Origin: Taxillus chinensis | Lineage: Eukaryota > Streptophyta > Magnoliopsida > Santalales > Loranthaceae | Direction: 5' to 3' | Assembly (NCBI GenBank): GCA_023512835.1 | Contig: CM042084.1 | Span: 14,595,403 to 14,659,402, forward strand | Length of the DNA stretch: 64,000 bases | In this document: positions 23,055-34,133 of the stretch, one piece after another | Layout of the letters: each line of letters opens with the position of its first letter | Numbering within the stretch: the stretch's first letter is position 1 | Notes under the pieces: model-generated | Databases searched by the model: none | Seen by the model: only the letters and a program-made list of their open reading frames with translations | What the model was told of the DNA's origin: nothing | Program-made: the position numbers and the translations under genes

Positions 23055-23849
23055 ATTACTTTTCTTTTCGAACCAAATTTTCCTTTTCGGGCAGTCTTTC
23101 TTGATATGACCATCCTTCTTACAGAAGTAGAACTTGACCTCCTTGTGGGTTTGACCCTCTTTAACCTTTAATGGGGCTTTATCCTTCCTTTTATCCTTCT
23201 TTCCCTTGCTGCTACTGGCTCCATTATGAAGTGCGAGATGAGCAGAATGATCCTTCATTGTCTTTAATCTCCCTTCCTCTTGAATCAACATGGTTTTAAT
23301 TTCTTGAAGGTTCCATTTTTCTTTAATGGTGTTGTAATTCACCTGGAACTGGCCAAACTCATGAGGAAGTGAGTTAATAATAAACTGTACTAAAAAGGAT
23401 TCATTCACATCCATCCCCTTTGATTTCAACTTTGCTGCCAAATTTATCATGTGAGTCACATGATCATGAATGGGCTGTGACCAATCAAACCTTTTAGTAG
23501 TCAGCTCACTTATTATAGTTCCCACAACAGACTTGTCAGTTATGTCTGATTGGGAGTATTCTTTAATCTTTAACATGAACTCCTTTGCATTGTCAGTTTT
23601 GGGCATTGATGGCTTCACATTTTTAGCCATTGACATCCTCATCAAGTTCGAACTCAGCCTATTAGACTGCTCCCAGATCTCATATTCAGATCTTTCAGCT
23701 CTTGTACTGGTCTCAGTAATGGCTTCAGGTTTGTTAGACACTATTGCAAAATCCAAATCCAAAACATCTAGTTGAAACTGAATTTGCTCAAACCAATCTA
23801 CATAGTTCAACCCATTGAACTTGATCATCCCATTGCCCATGGCAAACAT
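23052..23849 (-). CDS. Copia gag, 265 aa
   Basis: Intact frame. The start region has GMIKFNGLNYVDWFEQIQFQL (copia gag N-terminal pattern). The centre has EIWEQSNRLSSNLMRMSM and VNESFLVQFIINSLPHEFGQF, and a basic Lys-rich stretch precedes the zinc knuckle CKKDGHIKKDCP near the C-terminus; the first Cys of the CCHC is here FYFC. The frame ends at KKSN-stop and abuts the integrase zinc finger, so the protease that normally follows is missing. Confidence 0.92.
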   Translation of the reverse strand: MFAMGNGMIKFNGLNYVDWFEQIQFQLDVLDLDFAIVSNKPEAITETSTRAERSEYEIWEQSNRLSSNLMRMSMAKNVKPSMPKTDNAKEFMLKIKEYSQSDITDKSVVGTIISELTTKRFDWSQPIHDHVTHMINLAAKLKSKGMDVNESFLVQFIINSLPHEFGQFQVNYNTIKEKWNLQEIKTMLIQEEGRLKTMKDHSAHLALHNGASSSKGKKDKRKDKAPLKVKEGQTHKEVKFYFCKKDGHIKKDCPKRKIWFEKKSN

Positions 23850-25039
23850 ATTGGCAGAAATTGCAAATTATTATACATACTCACACATTAATGCTTTGAG
23901 AAAACCTTAATCAGATTCAGAGAAATAATAAATTTAATTACATATTCAAGTTCACCTTTGGGTGATCCCTAAATATATAACATTAACTAATAATGATGCA
24001 AATAATACACTTTAATAGACTATCAGTTATACTAAAGCCAATACTCATGTCATCTTTGGATATACAATTATATTAACTTAATATACTGATAAGTCACTAT
24101 AATGTCATTAATTATAAGCAATAGTCTACCTTTGGGTTACCTCCTAGTAAAATAATTAATGAACTTAATTATTCGGAATTTAATTGCATCACATAACACG
24201 AATAATTAAAACATATAATTAAATATTTAATATCTTAATAAGCCAGGCCACTTTGATGACTAACAAGCTTTTTATACAATAAACATTTAATTATATAAAT
24301 CTTTAATGAGATATTCCTAAAATCTCAAACAAATATAAATATATAATTAAATATCTAAATATCTTAATATGCTAGGCCACTTTGGTGACTAACAAGCTTC
24401 CATGCTATAAACATTTAATTATACGTTATTTGAGATATACTTTATAATCTCAAACTAAATATACCATATTAAAATTTTCTTTTATACCATAATTGGTCTT
24501 TTAGCAAATTAAATTCACATAATTATAATATATTTAATTTTACACATCAAATATGCTAAATTCATAACATAAAAATAAATTTTAAATCCAAATAATCATA
24601 TAATTGAAATATCTAATGCCCCCACTTGAATTACGGGCTCTCTTAATAAATCTGTTATTAACAATTACGTGATGGCTCATAACATAATTTTCATGCCTTT
24701 AAGACATCATATAATTCGTGCATTAAAACAAGGCATAAACTTTAATAACGACAATAGGTCTTGGGCAAATTTCAAAGCTTAACCATTCATGCATTAATTG
24801 ATGCACATGCACATCATTCAAAATAACCATCATATATCCCACGTAACCATCACACAACACAATTCGCTCCATTATAGTGTGATTCCGAATAGCGTGAATG
24901 ACAATTCGTATATCTTCACCCAAACAAAATTGCATAAATGAAAACACAAAGCCGAGTTCATATAAAAAAACGAGTTTTGTTCCATTAATATGCCCGGAAA
25001 ACAATTAGAAAGACAAAACAACAATTCTAGGGCAAACTT

Positions 25040-25051
25040 GCTCTGATACCA
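25040..25051 (-). promoter_or_regulatory. Primer-binding site of the copia element
   Basis: On the minus strand TGGTATCAGAGC lies two bases inside the 5' LTR end, complementary to the 3' end of initiator tRNA-Met. Between it and gag, 23850-25039 is an AT-rich leader with two internal near-repeats ending in CTAACAAGCTT (24261-24271 and 24387-24397). Confidence 0.92.
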
Positions 25052-25053
25052 AT

Positions 25054-25449
25054 TGTAAGAAATTTACTGCAGGATCGTTCATGCCTAGAATTATTTAATA
25101 GAAACTATAACCTTAATCGGAAGCGTACCTGGATCCATGAACGAATTAAAGGAATTGGTTTTATCACCTTTTTGCTTATCTCTAATGGCGTTATGTGATG
25201 GAGAAGAATTACCGCTACACGCACATTCTGTGTTGCGTTAAAACTTAAATTGAAGTGAAAGTGAAGAGATACATATATATATATATAACCCTACTGTTTC
25301 TAATTTCTATTCGGTCCAACAACCATCATATTGGGCCTTCATTAATATAGAAACAGTATTTTAAATACATGTGGTCCATTAATAGCATGTAGGCCTTTTA
25401 ATTACATGGGTTACATAATAGATTATTAAAGATAAATAATAATCTTACA
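25054..25449 (-). repeat. 5' LTR of the copia element
   Basis: 396 bp; TGTAAGAAATTTACT to AATAATCTTACA on the plus strand. A TATATATATATATA stretch near 25275-25288 reads as TATA on either strand and fits the promoter position. Followed by the target duplication CAAAG. Confidence 0.93.
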
Positions 25450-25805
25450 CAAAGAGCTGCAAAAATTGGCTCAGGGGCTGTTCAAAAGCCAGCAATGCCC
25501 TTGTTTTGCTGCTGGAAGAGAATGTGATCCAGATGGTTTCCGGCGTTGCTGGGTTAGGTATTCTGTCTAATAAACTGATGCATTTAAGTTTAGTGCCCAC
25601 AGCCTTTTACTCAGGATTTGTTCTCTTGCCATGACAGTTCTAAAGAATGCTTCTTGGTCTGTTTGAAGCTGTGGAGATGGCTCATTAGGTGAACCCCATA
25701 ACGAGAGGATGGTCAATGTGGAAATCTGGCATTTTAAGTCTCAAATTGTTAGTTTGCGTAGAAAGATACATAGAAAGAGAATTATCAACATAACTAATAT
25801 GCGAG

Positions 25806-25808
<3 letters not shown>

Positions 25809-25886
<78 letters not shown>
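25809..25886. repeat. (TA)n microsatellite, about 38 units
   Basis: Uninterrupted TA repeat. It lies where the E(z)-like locus loses homology after its second recognisable exon. The length is likely to vary between individuals. Confidence 0.95.
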
Positions 25887-25892
<6 letters not shown>

Positions 25893-25899
25893 AGCAATG

Positions 25900-27220
25900 C
25901 ATTTCTTATCCATATCCATAACTAGTAAATTCTAATAAACAAAAAACTAAACATGGTAGAGACTAAAATCAAATATTTACTTAATCTAAAAGTTAGAGAA
26001 TATTATCCCCTAATATTGATCATAATTCCAACAAAGGTCAAAGCTTATAAATTTATCTTGCAACTTGTTTCAAAATAATTGTCTCGCTAAATAATATAAT
26101 TCACACATGCCAACTGCTTGTAAACTTGAATCCTGTACCATGTACACTAGATATTGATTTCATACTCTTTGTTCTTCACATACACTACATATTTTACTCA
26201 AGAGATGCTCAGTGAGCTGACTTTAAAAAAGTTCAACACAATGCGTCCATAATAATGATGTGGCTCAACAAACTTTCAATCATAACAATGATTCAACATT
26301 GGATCCAAATCAATCCATACTCTTATAAATATACTTTAGAATAAGATATATAATAAATGGGAAATTGATTAAACCTGAATAAAAACTATTGAATCACCTA
26401 TTATTTAGGCACAATGAATATAATTTATAAAGAAATATATATAATTATAGTCATATACTCGGTAGAACTCGTCTACATAGTCATGAAATAACACAAATTT
26501 CACATAGTCCCATCATGAAATCTTTCATCATTTGGGTCATTCTAGGAATATCATATCTAGAGATGGAACTGGCCTTTACCAAGGGGGGCCATAGCCTCCC
26601 TTAATTTTGAGCACCTATCCCATAATTTGCTCCATCGCAGGAGATGCATTTGACGTCGAAGAGTTGTGGTATAATAAATGGGAAACAATCGAATGCACTT
26701 CCCTTAATTTTCAGCCTCTATGTTTAATTTGGCCCCTCCCGGTATGGAATTGTGGTTCCGACACTGATCATATCAAGCACTTATTTGAACCCATCCCCTA
26801 TATTTTCCTGTCAAATCGATACATGAAGAGGCCAAATGTAATGTATCAACTTTACAAAAGAGAAAAAAATCTCCAGAAAAAAATGGCAACAAGGAGCTCG
26901 ATTATTGGCAGCAAATCCATGGCTCACTTAATTCAAAAATTCATATCCCGTTTAAATAAATATGTATGGGGGTCAATTTATGTTCCCACAATTTGAGGGT
27001 ATTTCACCACACGTAGTGAGGTGTGTCACATGTTCTCCATTGTAATGGAAGTTGCACCCTTTTGGCTCCTTTCTCACCCTAGAAATACAGGTCCTAGCGG
27101 CTGCGATAGGGATTGGACTATTATACGTGGAACAAAATTCCTTAAAGTCTTCTTCCTTTTTGATTTAACGTTCTCAATATCAAGATGGTGGCTAGGTAGT
27201 TGTGTTTTTTAAGAGCATTA
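25900..27220. other. Unassigned sequence
   Basis: Former intron or inserted sequence between E(z)-like exon remnants. The open frame near 26607-26996 has no recognisable domain and atypical composition. No ends of a mobile element were found. Confidence 0.5.
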
Positions 27221-27961
27221 GAGCATCTCCAATGCATTAGGTAAAGGCATAGTTAAAGTTATATTTAGCTAAAACCCTTCTCCAATGCATTAGTTAAATG
27301 CATGGTTAAAACAAAAAAAACAAAATTTGGCTTTGGCTTTTGCTTTTGCTAAACATGTCATGTCACCAAAAAATTAGAATTCTCATGTATGCCCTCTTTC
27401 CACATCCTTCCCACCCCTCGCGTCCCCCCGTCCCCCGTCCCCCATCGCACGCCCCCGTCCCCCGCCCCCCTGTGTCCCCCCCCCCCCTCGGCCATGCCCA
27501 GTGTCGCCCTCTACGTTTCCCGTCATGCGTCCCCCCACCCCCACCCAGGCTCTACTCGCATCATGTCTTCGCTGCGTTTCCCGTCGCCCCCCCTACATTT
27601 CTGTCATGCGTCCCCCCCCCATGCCCAATCGTGCTTCGCCTCATCTGGACAGCCCTCGTACAGATGTCGCTCAGATCCAGATGTTGCGTAGATGTCCACC
27701 AGGAGGGACGACGGCTGAGCAAAAACCAAGGGGAAGGTGAGACTACAATCCAATCCCACCCTTGCGTTCGCCATCGCACGGGAATCGCCCAATTTAGTTA
27801 GCTAGGGATTTGGAATTTGGCTTAGAGATATGTTGGGAAAATTAATTTTTAAGCAAAAAAATACATGACTACCATTGGAGTGACATTAGGTAAAGTCCTA
27901 CTGTAGCAAGCTAAATATACCTTTAGCTCATTTTAGTTAGCTAGAATGATTGGAGATGCTC
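27221..27961. mobile_element. MITE with a C-rich core, copy 1
   Basis: Ends GAGCATCTCCAAT and ATTGGAGATGCTC are perfect 13-bp inverted repeats, with TTA at 27218-27220 and 27962-27964. The flanks hold variants of CTCCAATGCATTAG and ATTGGAGTGACATTAG. The core 27405-27660 is a C-run region (CCCCC with short spacers), which creates proline-rich open frames that are not genes. Confidence 0.85.
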
Positions 27962-27964
27962 TTA

Positions 27965-28553
27965 ATAGACATAGCTATAGCAAAAGCTATAACTAAAATT
28001 GACTATATTTTAACAAAAAAATCTTTAATATTATAATAATATCATTATCTAAATATAGTTTCAAGTATAATTTTAATAAAATTTTAACAAATTTTTATTA
28101 GATTTTTTACTTTCAACTAAAATACCGACTCAGCATTCAACCCTTATTTGAATGCATAGATGACGTTACCCTCCCCCACCTCATACCTATGCGTTGCGCC
28201 TCCCCCTCTGCGTCCCCTCCGTCCGCATCGCCCCCCTCTGCGTCCCCCCTTCCAGCGTCGTCCCCCTCCAGCGTTGCCCCCCTCTGCGTTCGCCCCCTTC
28301 CAGCGTTGCCCCACTTGCTGGCGTCGCCCCTCTTGCCAACGTCGCTGGATCACCCCATCTCCTCCCCTACACTGCTGCGTCAAATGATGCCCAACTAAAT
28401 TAGGCATCTAGAATTAGGAATTTAGGATAAATTTGAAAACATATAATTTAGTAAAAAAAATACATGAAGTATTATTGGAGTAACATATGAGAACTGTACC
28501 AAGCTATATTTGAATTTAAATATAAATTTTAGCTGACGTGTATTGGAGATGAA
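27965..28553. mobile_element. Related C-rich-core MITE, copy 2, decayed
   Basis: Shares AAAAATACATGA, ATTGGAGTAACAT and AGCTATATTTGAA-like flanks with copy 1, and a core of CCCCCTCTGCG/CCCTTCCAGCG repeats (28170-28345). The right end TATTGGAGATGAAC is a degraded terminus. The left edge is uncertain. Confidence 0.55.
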
Positions 28554-29334
28554 CTACACTAATGTTCTCTACTGGCACCTTTCTGATGAAGATTTCTTCT
28601 CTTGGAAAAGCCCAAGGAGGCTTCAATACCAAAGAAAAAAAAAGAACGATAATTCTGAATATTATCATCATGGAAGAGGAAGTACAAATATTATCAAATT
28701 TCTACTCAGTCTAAATATAGGAGAATAATATCTCCTAACATTAATTATAATTCCAACATTTTTTAAGTGGAGATGTTTAGAAACTGTCTATGTTGTCTGT
28801 AATTTTATCTTCTTGAGATCCTCCTGCCAAAATCTGATATTGCATGATGACGGGGAGCCTTCATTAAGGTTGGCACACAATTGTTTTTTTGGTTTCCCTA
28901 TGAGCTATAGCTGCTTCCTCTGTTAATCGTGTAGTTTGTGTTGGGAAATTGTTCCACGTGAAAAGAATTGAAATAGCCAAGTAGGTTAATATAATAGATT
29001 AGGCTCAAATTATTATATTACCATGAATGAGATGAGTCCAAAGTAAATAATATTATAATATATAAATGAGCATAACTTACATAGTCCAACAAGTCAAAAT
29101 TAATTGCATCGTTGGATTTTTGGTTCTGGGTCATAATACATTGGATTGTGCAGGCAATGGCCGTTGCAGGGGATCATCAGGTGGGCATTTTTTCCGAAGA
29201 ACATATATATTGAAGCCAGTGAGGAGCTTGTTTTATGATTATGGGTATAGGCCTGCATGGGCTCGAAAACCTGAGGGTTCTAAAAGGGATGATTCATCAA
29301 CCTCTCTGAAGGTCGAGCAAAGAAACACCAGTAA

Positions 29335-29813
29335 TTGTCGAGGAGGATTTAATATTAAATATTTATCCAGTGGACCCTTTCCATTTGTGTTTTAATTCTT
29401 CTGTTATTTCCTCTTTAATTTGTTTCGTTCCTCTTTAATCCCTGATGTATAATTGCTCGCGCACCTCACCGGCCAATCCAGACGCCTTTTGTGCTGGACT
29501 AGGTTTTCATACGCAGTTTTTTCAAAAAAATAAAATAAAATAAAATAAAATTATGTATGGCAGAAAAATCCTGTTTTGTGTTTTAGAAAAAGAGTATGGA
29601 ATTGATGTACAAAATTCTAGCGGGCAGTAAACCAAAACAGAATAAAAGTACATACTTTTGATATAATTTTAGATTTTTAAAAAAATTACAAACAGCATAA
29701 TTTTACAGAAGATCCTGATTCTTAGATAAGAAGTCCGGACTCCAAAGAGGGGTTGGATAGAGATTGCCTTCTTATTCCTAATTTCAAATGTTTTAAATGA
29801 GTGTGGCCACTTA
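29335..29813. other. Sequence downstream of the E(z)-like remnant
   Basis: Contains the 3' flank of the former gene and a short (AAAAT)n-like run at 29525-29551. No gene recognised. Confidence 0.5.
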
Positions 29814-30171
29814 GAGATCTCTAATCTATTAGCAAAAATCAAATATATATTTAACTAAAATCTCACTCCAATTCATTAGACAAATCATTAGTAAAAGTAA
29901 AAACAAAAAAGTTAAATATGTCTTTTAAATTTTGTTTTTGCTGGTAATATCATGTCAATAATTTGTCAAAAATTATAATTTCAGTCATCGTAAACTCATC
30001 TTGTCGCCCCCCACCTCCCTTGCCCCTGCTCCCTGTTGCACTCTAGATTTGTTGTCCCCGTCACGCCCTCCATCCCGCTTGCCCCTACTCCCCTGTCGTG
30101 CCCCCACCCCCATCACCCTTGCTCTCCCGTTGCGCCTCCCACCCCTCTCACCGTGCTCCCCCATCGCGGTC

Positions 30172-30576
30172 TGTAAAGATTCGTATTTGGGTAGTTTTGA
30201 GAGATAGCCATTCTATGGGAATGTAACTATCTGGACGATAGTGTAGTCGTCGATGTGAGCATTTTGATTGTACTTGGGCCCGATTCTGAGTCGGGGCCCC
30301 GTTTGACCTGATTGTTGACTTTTTGGGATTTATCGGTTGACTTTGCGTTTGAGCGAGTCATTTGAGTGTAATAATATTTGTTTAGTGTTGTGCTCGTCAT
30401 TTTGAGCGTTTTGACAGAAATGGGCTCAATTTGGAGTTCGTGACCTCGGGAGGTCAATTATTGCGTTCGGGTCAATTATTGTCTGGGAGGCCAATTATTG
30501 GCAACAATATATATATACTTAAAAACTGCCTTATCTCTTTAATTTCCAATTATTGGTGCGTGCGTGTTTGAGCAAA

Positions 30577-30607
<31 letters not shown>

Positions 30608-32349
30608 GAAGAGCGTGAAGAGCTTTGTTGGCGATTTTGGGGCGATTGGAGCTCGTGGATCGCAAATAATCTTCTAGGTAGGTGTCCTTAACCGTCTTAT
30701 CTCGATCCTATCTTTGAATATGTGATCTCGTGGTTGTATGAGTGTGTATTTTATGAGGGTTGAGAAGTCAACCATGGAGGTCTAGATTTAGATCTAGATG
30801 AATATATGATTTGTGTGTATTTCGTTGTTATCGTGCGAATTAGAGGCGTTTAAGACGCGTTTTGAGGAAAATATTACATTTTATTGCGTAAAACATGTGT
30901 TTATGAGCGTCTAGAGGTCACTGGGTTGCTTCCATACGAAGAACAAGCCAAAAACGACGATGAACAGGACTCAAGCGAGTTTTAGGTCGACGGACCATCA
31001 AGACTATGGAGTCAAGAACTTAGTTAGTCCGGATCAGTAGTCCGGAGCAGTTAGTCCGGATCAGTAGTCCGGAGCAGTTAGTCCGGATCGTAGTCCGGAG
31101 CGATTAGTCCGGATCGTAGTCCGAATAGTTAGTCCGGATCAGCAGATGATCCGTAGCTTCACTCCGCAATAGTGATCCGTAGCATCCATTCCACAAGCAG
31201 TGATCAGCAAAGTGTTCAAGAGTGCACTCGCACCGGACATTTACATTGTAAATAACGAAATACCCCCCATTTGGATTCAAAGAAAAATACTAGAAAAATT
31301 AATTCTCACTCTTTCAAAATGTGAAAATTGGGATTTAGTGTAAAATCTCGGAAAAACCCAAAAGTTCGTAGTGGTGAATTTTTGGAAAGTGGGGTTAGAC
31401 ATCTCAGAAAAATCCCCAAAAATCAGATTATCTTATTTATGATATGGGAACCCAATGCCGGGACTTTTGATTTCAAGAAAATAGATGCTATGGGTACTTC
31501 CTTCGTAAATCAAGGATTGAGGATTTACTTGTGAAGACTGGCTACAATTCCAAAGGAAATGTTGAGAATGACATGCCATACTAATGTTAGTATGTTGGTG
31601 TGAGGTATTGGGGCATGGACTCCGTGACTTGTTTGGGTTCTCACTGTGATGCACCGATGGTGCTATGTGATTGACATGGCGGGCATATGCACCGATGGCG
31701 GGCCTGTGTGGCGACCGTGGCCGGGCATATTGCGCTGTGGACAGGCTAAGGCCTGAGTTGAGCCGTTGAGCTCGTGGAGCTAGGGCTGAGTGCCCTGAGC
31801 TGGGATCCCATGGAGGATCGTGGACAAGTTGTCCTGTGTGAGCAGGCTGAGTCCTGATGATTGTGCACACTACACGGTGCACGAGTACACCGAGCATATA
31901 GTATAGACTTATATGTGTTGCATGATGTGGAGTGTTGGGGTCACCTACTGAGCTTGTCGCTCACCCCTACTTGTTGTTTACCCCTTTTCAGGTGTGACCC
32001 GAGACTAGTGGAGGACTTTCTTCCAGGAGGACGCCCACTACTCTGATGTATGATACAGTGCTGTATTCTGTATTGTTTGTATTATATCCCGGACTTGGGT
32101 CCGTGGACTTGTATTTGCATACTGTATGATGTGATGTCTGTATGACTATTTGACTCATTGTATGCATGATGATATATGGGAAAGTACAGGATTACCCTTG
32201 ATGTATGACTGTACATGGTTGCATATTTGAGACAGCACTCGCGGTGTAGTCTCTATTGGTGCTAGCCACCAACCCCTTGACCTATCGGGTGTGGGCAAGG
32301 GGAAGTCATATACCCGGTTCCGGGTTCTCTGGAATTCGGGGACGTGACA
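30172..32349 (+). mobile_element. Second solo LTR, Tekay/Del-like, 2178 bp
   Basis: Runs from TGTAAAGATTCG to GGGGACGTGACA. Flanks CGGTC (30167-30171) and CGGCC (32350-32354) are a target duplication with one mismatch. It has a TATA-like run ATATATATACTT near 30509-30520, (GA)n at 30571-30602, and the segment GTTGGGGTCACCTACTGAGC...CTCACCCC near 31935-31966. It is in the orientation opposite to the other two Tekay-type LTRs and only distantly related to them. No internal domain. Confidence 0.85.
31015..31145. repeat. Short tandem repeats inside the solo LTR
   Basis: TTAGTCCGGATCAGTAG followed by TCCGGAGCAG recurs about every 27 bp, then in shortened forms with TCGTAG in place of TCAGTAG. Direct, unspaced, degenerate: a minisatellite in the LTR. 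Confidence 0.85.
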
Positions 32350-32661
32350 CGGCCCCACCCCCTCGCCCCTGCTCCCCTCCCCCTCAATGCTGCTCCCCCG
32401 TTGCTCGTCACCCCTACCACACAACCCCCTCCCTTCCTCCATTTCTCCCCTACATTCTATAATGGCACCCGCGATGCCTATCCTTGGATGTAAGCATTGG
32501 CTATCCTTAGAATGGCACCCGCAACGGTTTGATTGGTTTGCTAGGAGGATAGTTTGAAAAAAAAAAAGAAATTTTAAGTAAAAATATAAATAATATAAGA
32601 TTAGAGTAACATTAGCTAAAATAATACTGTAATAAACTAAAAAAGGTTGGAGATGCTCTTA

Positions 32662-34133
32662 GAGTCTAATTGCAACAACATACAATCGACTGATATAAAG
32701 GAAATACAGTAGCCCATCAACTTTCCACGATGAACAAAAATAAGCTATCATAACGCCATAGGACAGCAATACATATCTTAATTACTTTGAAATGTGATAG
32801 TTAATTTTAATATCTCAAAATAATTCATAAAAAAAAACTTCAGGCTAAAATAAATAAACTCACTTTGATTTGAGACATAAATTATATCTTGAATTACATA
32901 AGCGCGTCCTAGAAAACTTTAAGACAAGAGTTCGATATTTCAAAGTTTAATATCTCAAAGCATTCTTTCACCTAAAAATAACTCAAACCCGCACGAAAAT
33001 GAGAACAATCCTTTCATTTCGAAGTAAAATGAGTTAAAATAATGAGATTTTTTTCTTGCACACTTAATACGTAATTGTTATATTGAATATTATTTACATA
33101 AAGTAATAATAAAAACAATATATGTTATGAAATTAAATGGTTGAATATTATTTTCAAATATTGTATTTGTATTTGAATATTTATTTTCTAATAAATGTGA
33201 TAAAAAATTTAAATTAGTGTGTTTGAAAAATTATATTCCAACATTTGATATATGCTTTAATGTTAATATTCGAATATTATAAAAAAATTAAGAATATTTT
33301 TATAATTTCACTGAAATTTAAAATAATTTATAAATATATTTAGTGTATGTTTATCCTTTCATTTCAAATATAGCTAATAATTTATTTAGAAAATGTGTAC
33401 TAGGCCAAATTTTGTTTTTAAAATAGAATAATATTTTGAAAGTACAAATATGTCATCCTAAAATAAGATTGGATTGTTATATATATAAGTACAAAATCAT
33501 CAACGTCTCTGATTTATATATGTGTGTGTGTGTGTGTGTGTAATAATATTGGGTTTTATGTGACCCAAAAAACAAAAGCATTTTCAAAGCAAAAGCAAAA
33601 CAAAAAAATTACGTGGTAAGATGGCCTCTAGTGGAAATAATTAGCAATGTATTGTTATTTCTTTTCCGTTGCCGTGTGAGTTTTGACGTCATATGTTGTC
33701 AAGTCAGAAGGATAAGAGAATTGATCGAGACAAATTTTGTGTAGTATTATTGGAAGTATAAGGCACGCATATTTTAATTATTTTTTCTAAGATTATGAAT
33801 TTAAATTATTTTTTATTTTCTTCATTTATTTCTTATATCATTAAAATAAAATTTTATATTATTTTTTATATTTAATAATAAAAATTTTATAATTTAATAT
33901 AAAATAAAAAGAAAAGTTACGAAGAAGATGAGAATTTTTTATATAATTTAATAACCATACAAAGTGAAAAGTATTTTTAAATATATTTAAAAAATATTTA
34001 TAAATTTTATAAAAAAAATTAAATATATAAATTTTATTGTATGAATGATTTTGTGATATTTTTATTTTTTTAAAATAAAAAAATGAACTTCTATATAGAA
34101 TCTAAAAGCAATGCTGTAATAGAATTGTGTTAT
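32662..34133. other. AT-rich intergenic region
   Basis: No genes recognised. Contains a (TG)n run at about 33522-33542 and long A/T tracts. Confidence 0.6.

Larger units (their letters stand above)
14493..25449 (-). mobile_element. Ty1/copia retrotransposon, interrupted by a hAT element
   Basis: LTRs lie at 14493-14886 and 25054-25449, both ending TG...CA, flanked by the perfect target duplication CAAAG (14488-14492 and 25450-25454). On the minus strand the order is 5' LTR, primer-binding site, leader of about 1.2 kb, gag, integrase, reverse transcriptase, RNase H, polypurine tract, 3' LTR: the copia order. Without the nested hAT the element is about 5.8 kb. It lacks a protease region, has several stops and an altered reverse-transcriptase active site, so it is defective. 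It landed in an exon of the E(z)-like locus. Confidence 0.95.
14483..29334 (+). pseudogene. Remnant of an Enhancer-of-zeste (CLF/SWN-type) H3K27 methyltransferase gene
   Basis: Three exon remnants are visible. The CXC exon is split by the copia insertion into 14483-14492 and 25455-25557; it reads CSKSCKN, RGC and then QCPCFAAGRECDPD, RRCWV, which is the plant E(z) CXC signature. It is damaged by small deletions, including loss of cysteine-bearing codons after RGC. The next exon starts at 25669 and completes the split codon (WV-S) to give SCGDGSLGEP, then one frameshift later REDGQCGN. The last exon, about 29154-29334, reads VAGDHQVGIF, EASEEL, PAWARKPEGSKRDD and GRAKKHQ-stop in broken frames, matching the end of the SET domain and the C-terminus. 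Exons coding the middle of SET are missing, replaced by a (TA)n run and other repeats. Splice phases still fit. It cannot make a methyltransferase. Confidence 0.85.
29814..32658. mobile_element. C-rich-core MITE, copy 3, split by a solo LTR
   Basis: Left end GAGATCTCTAATC follows TTA (29811-29813); right end GGTTGGAGATGCTC is followed by TTA (32659-32661). The C-rich core begins near 30005, stops at the LTR (30172) and resumes at 32350. Without the nested LTR the copy is about 660 bp. Confidence 0.75.

Noticed and set aside
26607..26996. Possible gene of 129 aa
   Set aside because: No recognisable motif, no flanking exons, and it sits in decayed intron sequence of the E(z)-like locus.
27340..27801. 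Proline/serine-rich open frames over the C-rich region
   Set aside because: They arise from C-run repeats in a MITE core, in several frames at once, with no domain and no splice context.
31015..31145. CRISPR-like regular repeats
   Set aside because: Units are contiguous and degenerate without unique spacers, inside a plant LTR; this is a minisatellite.
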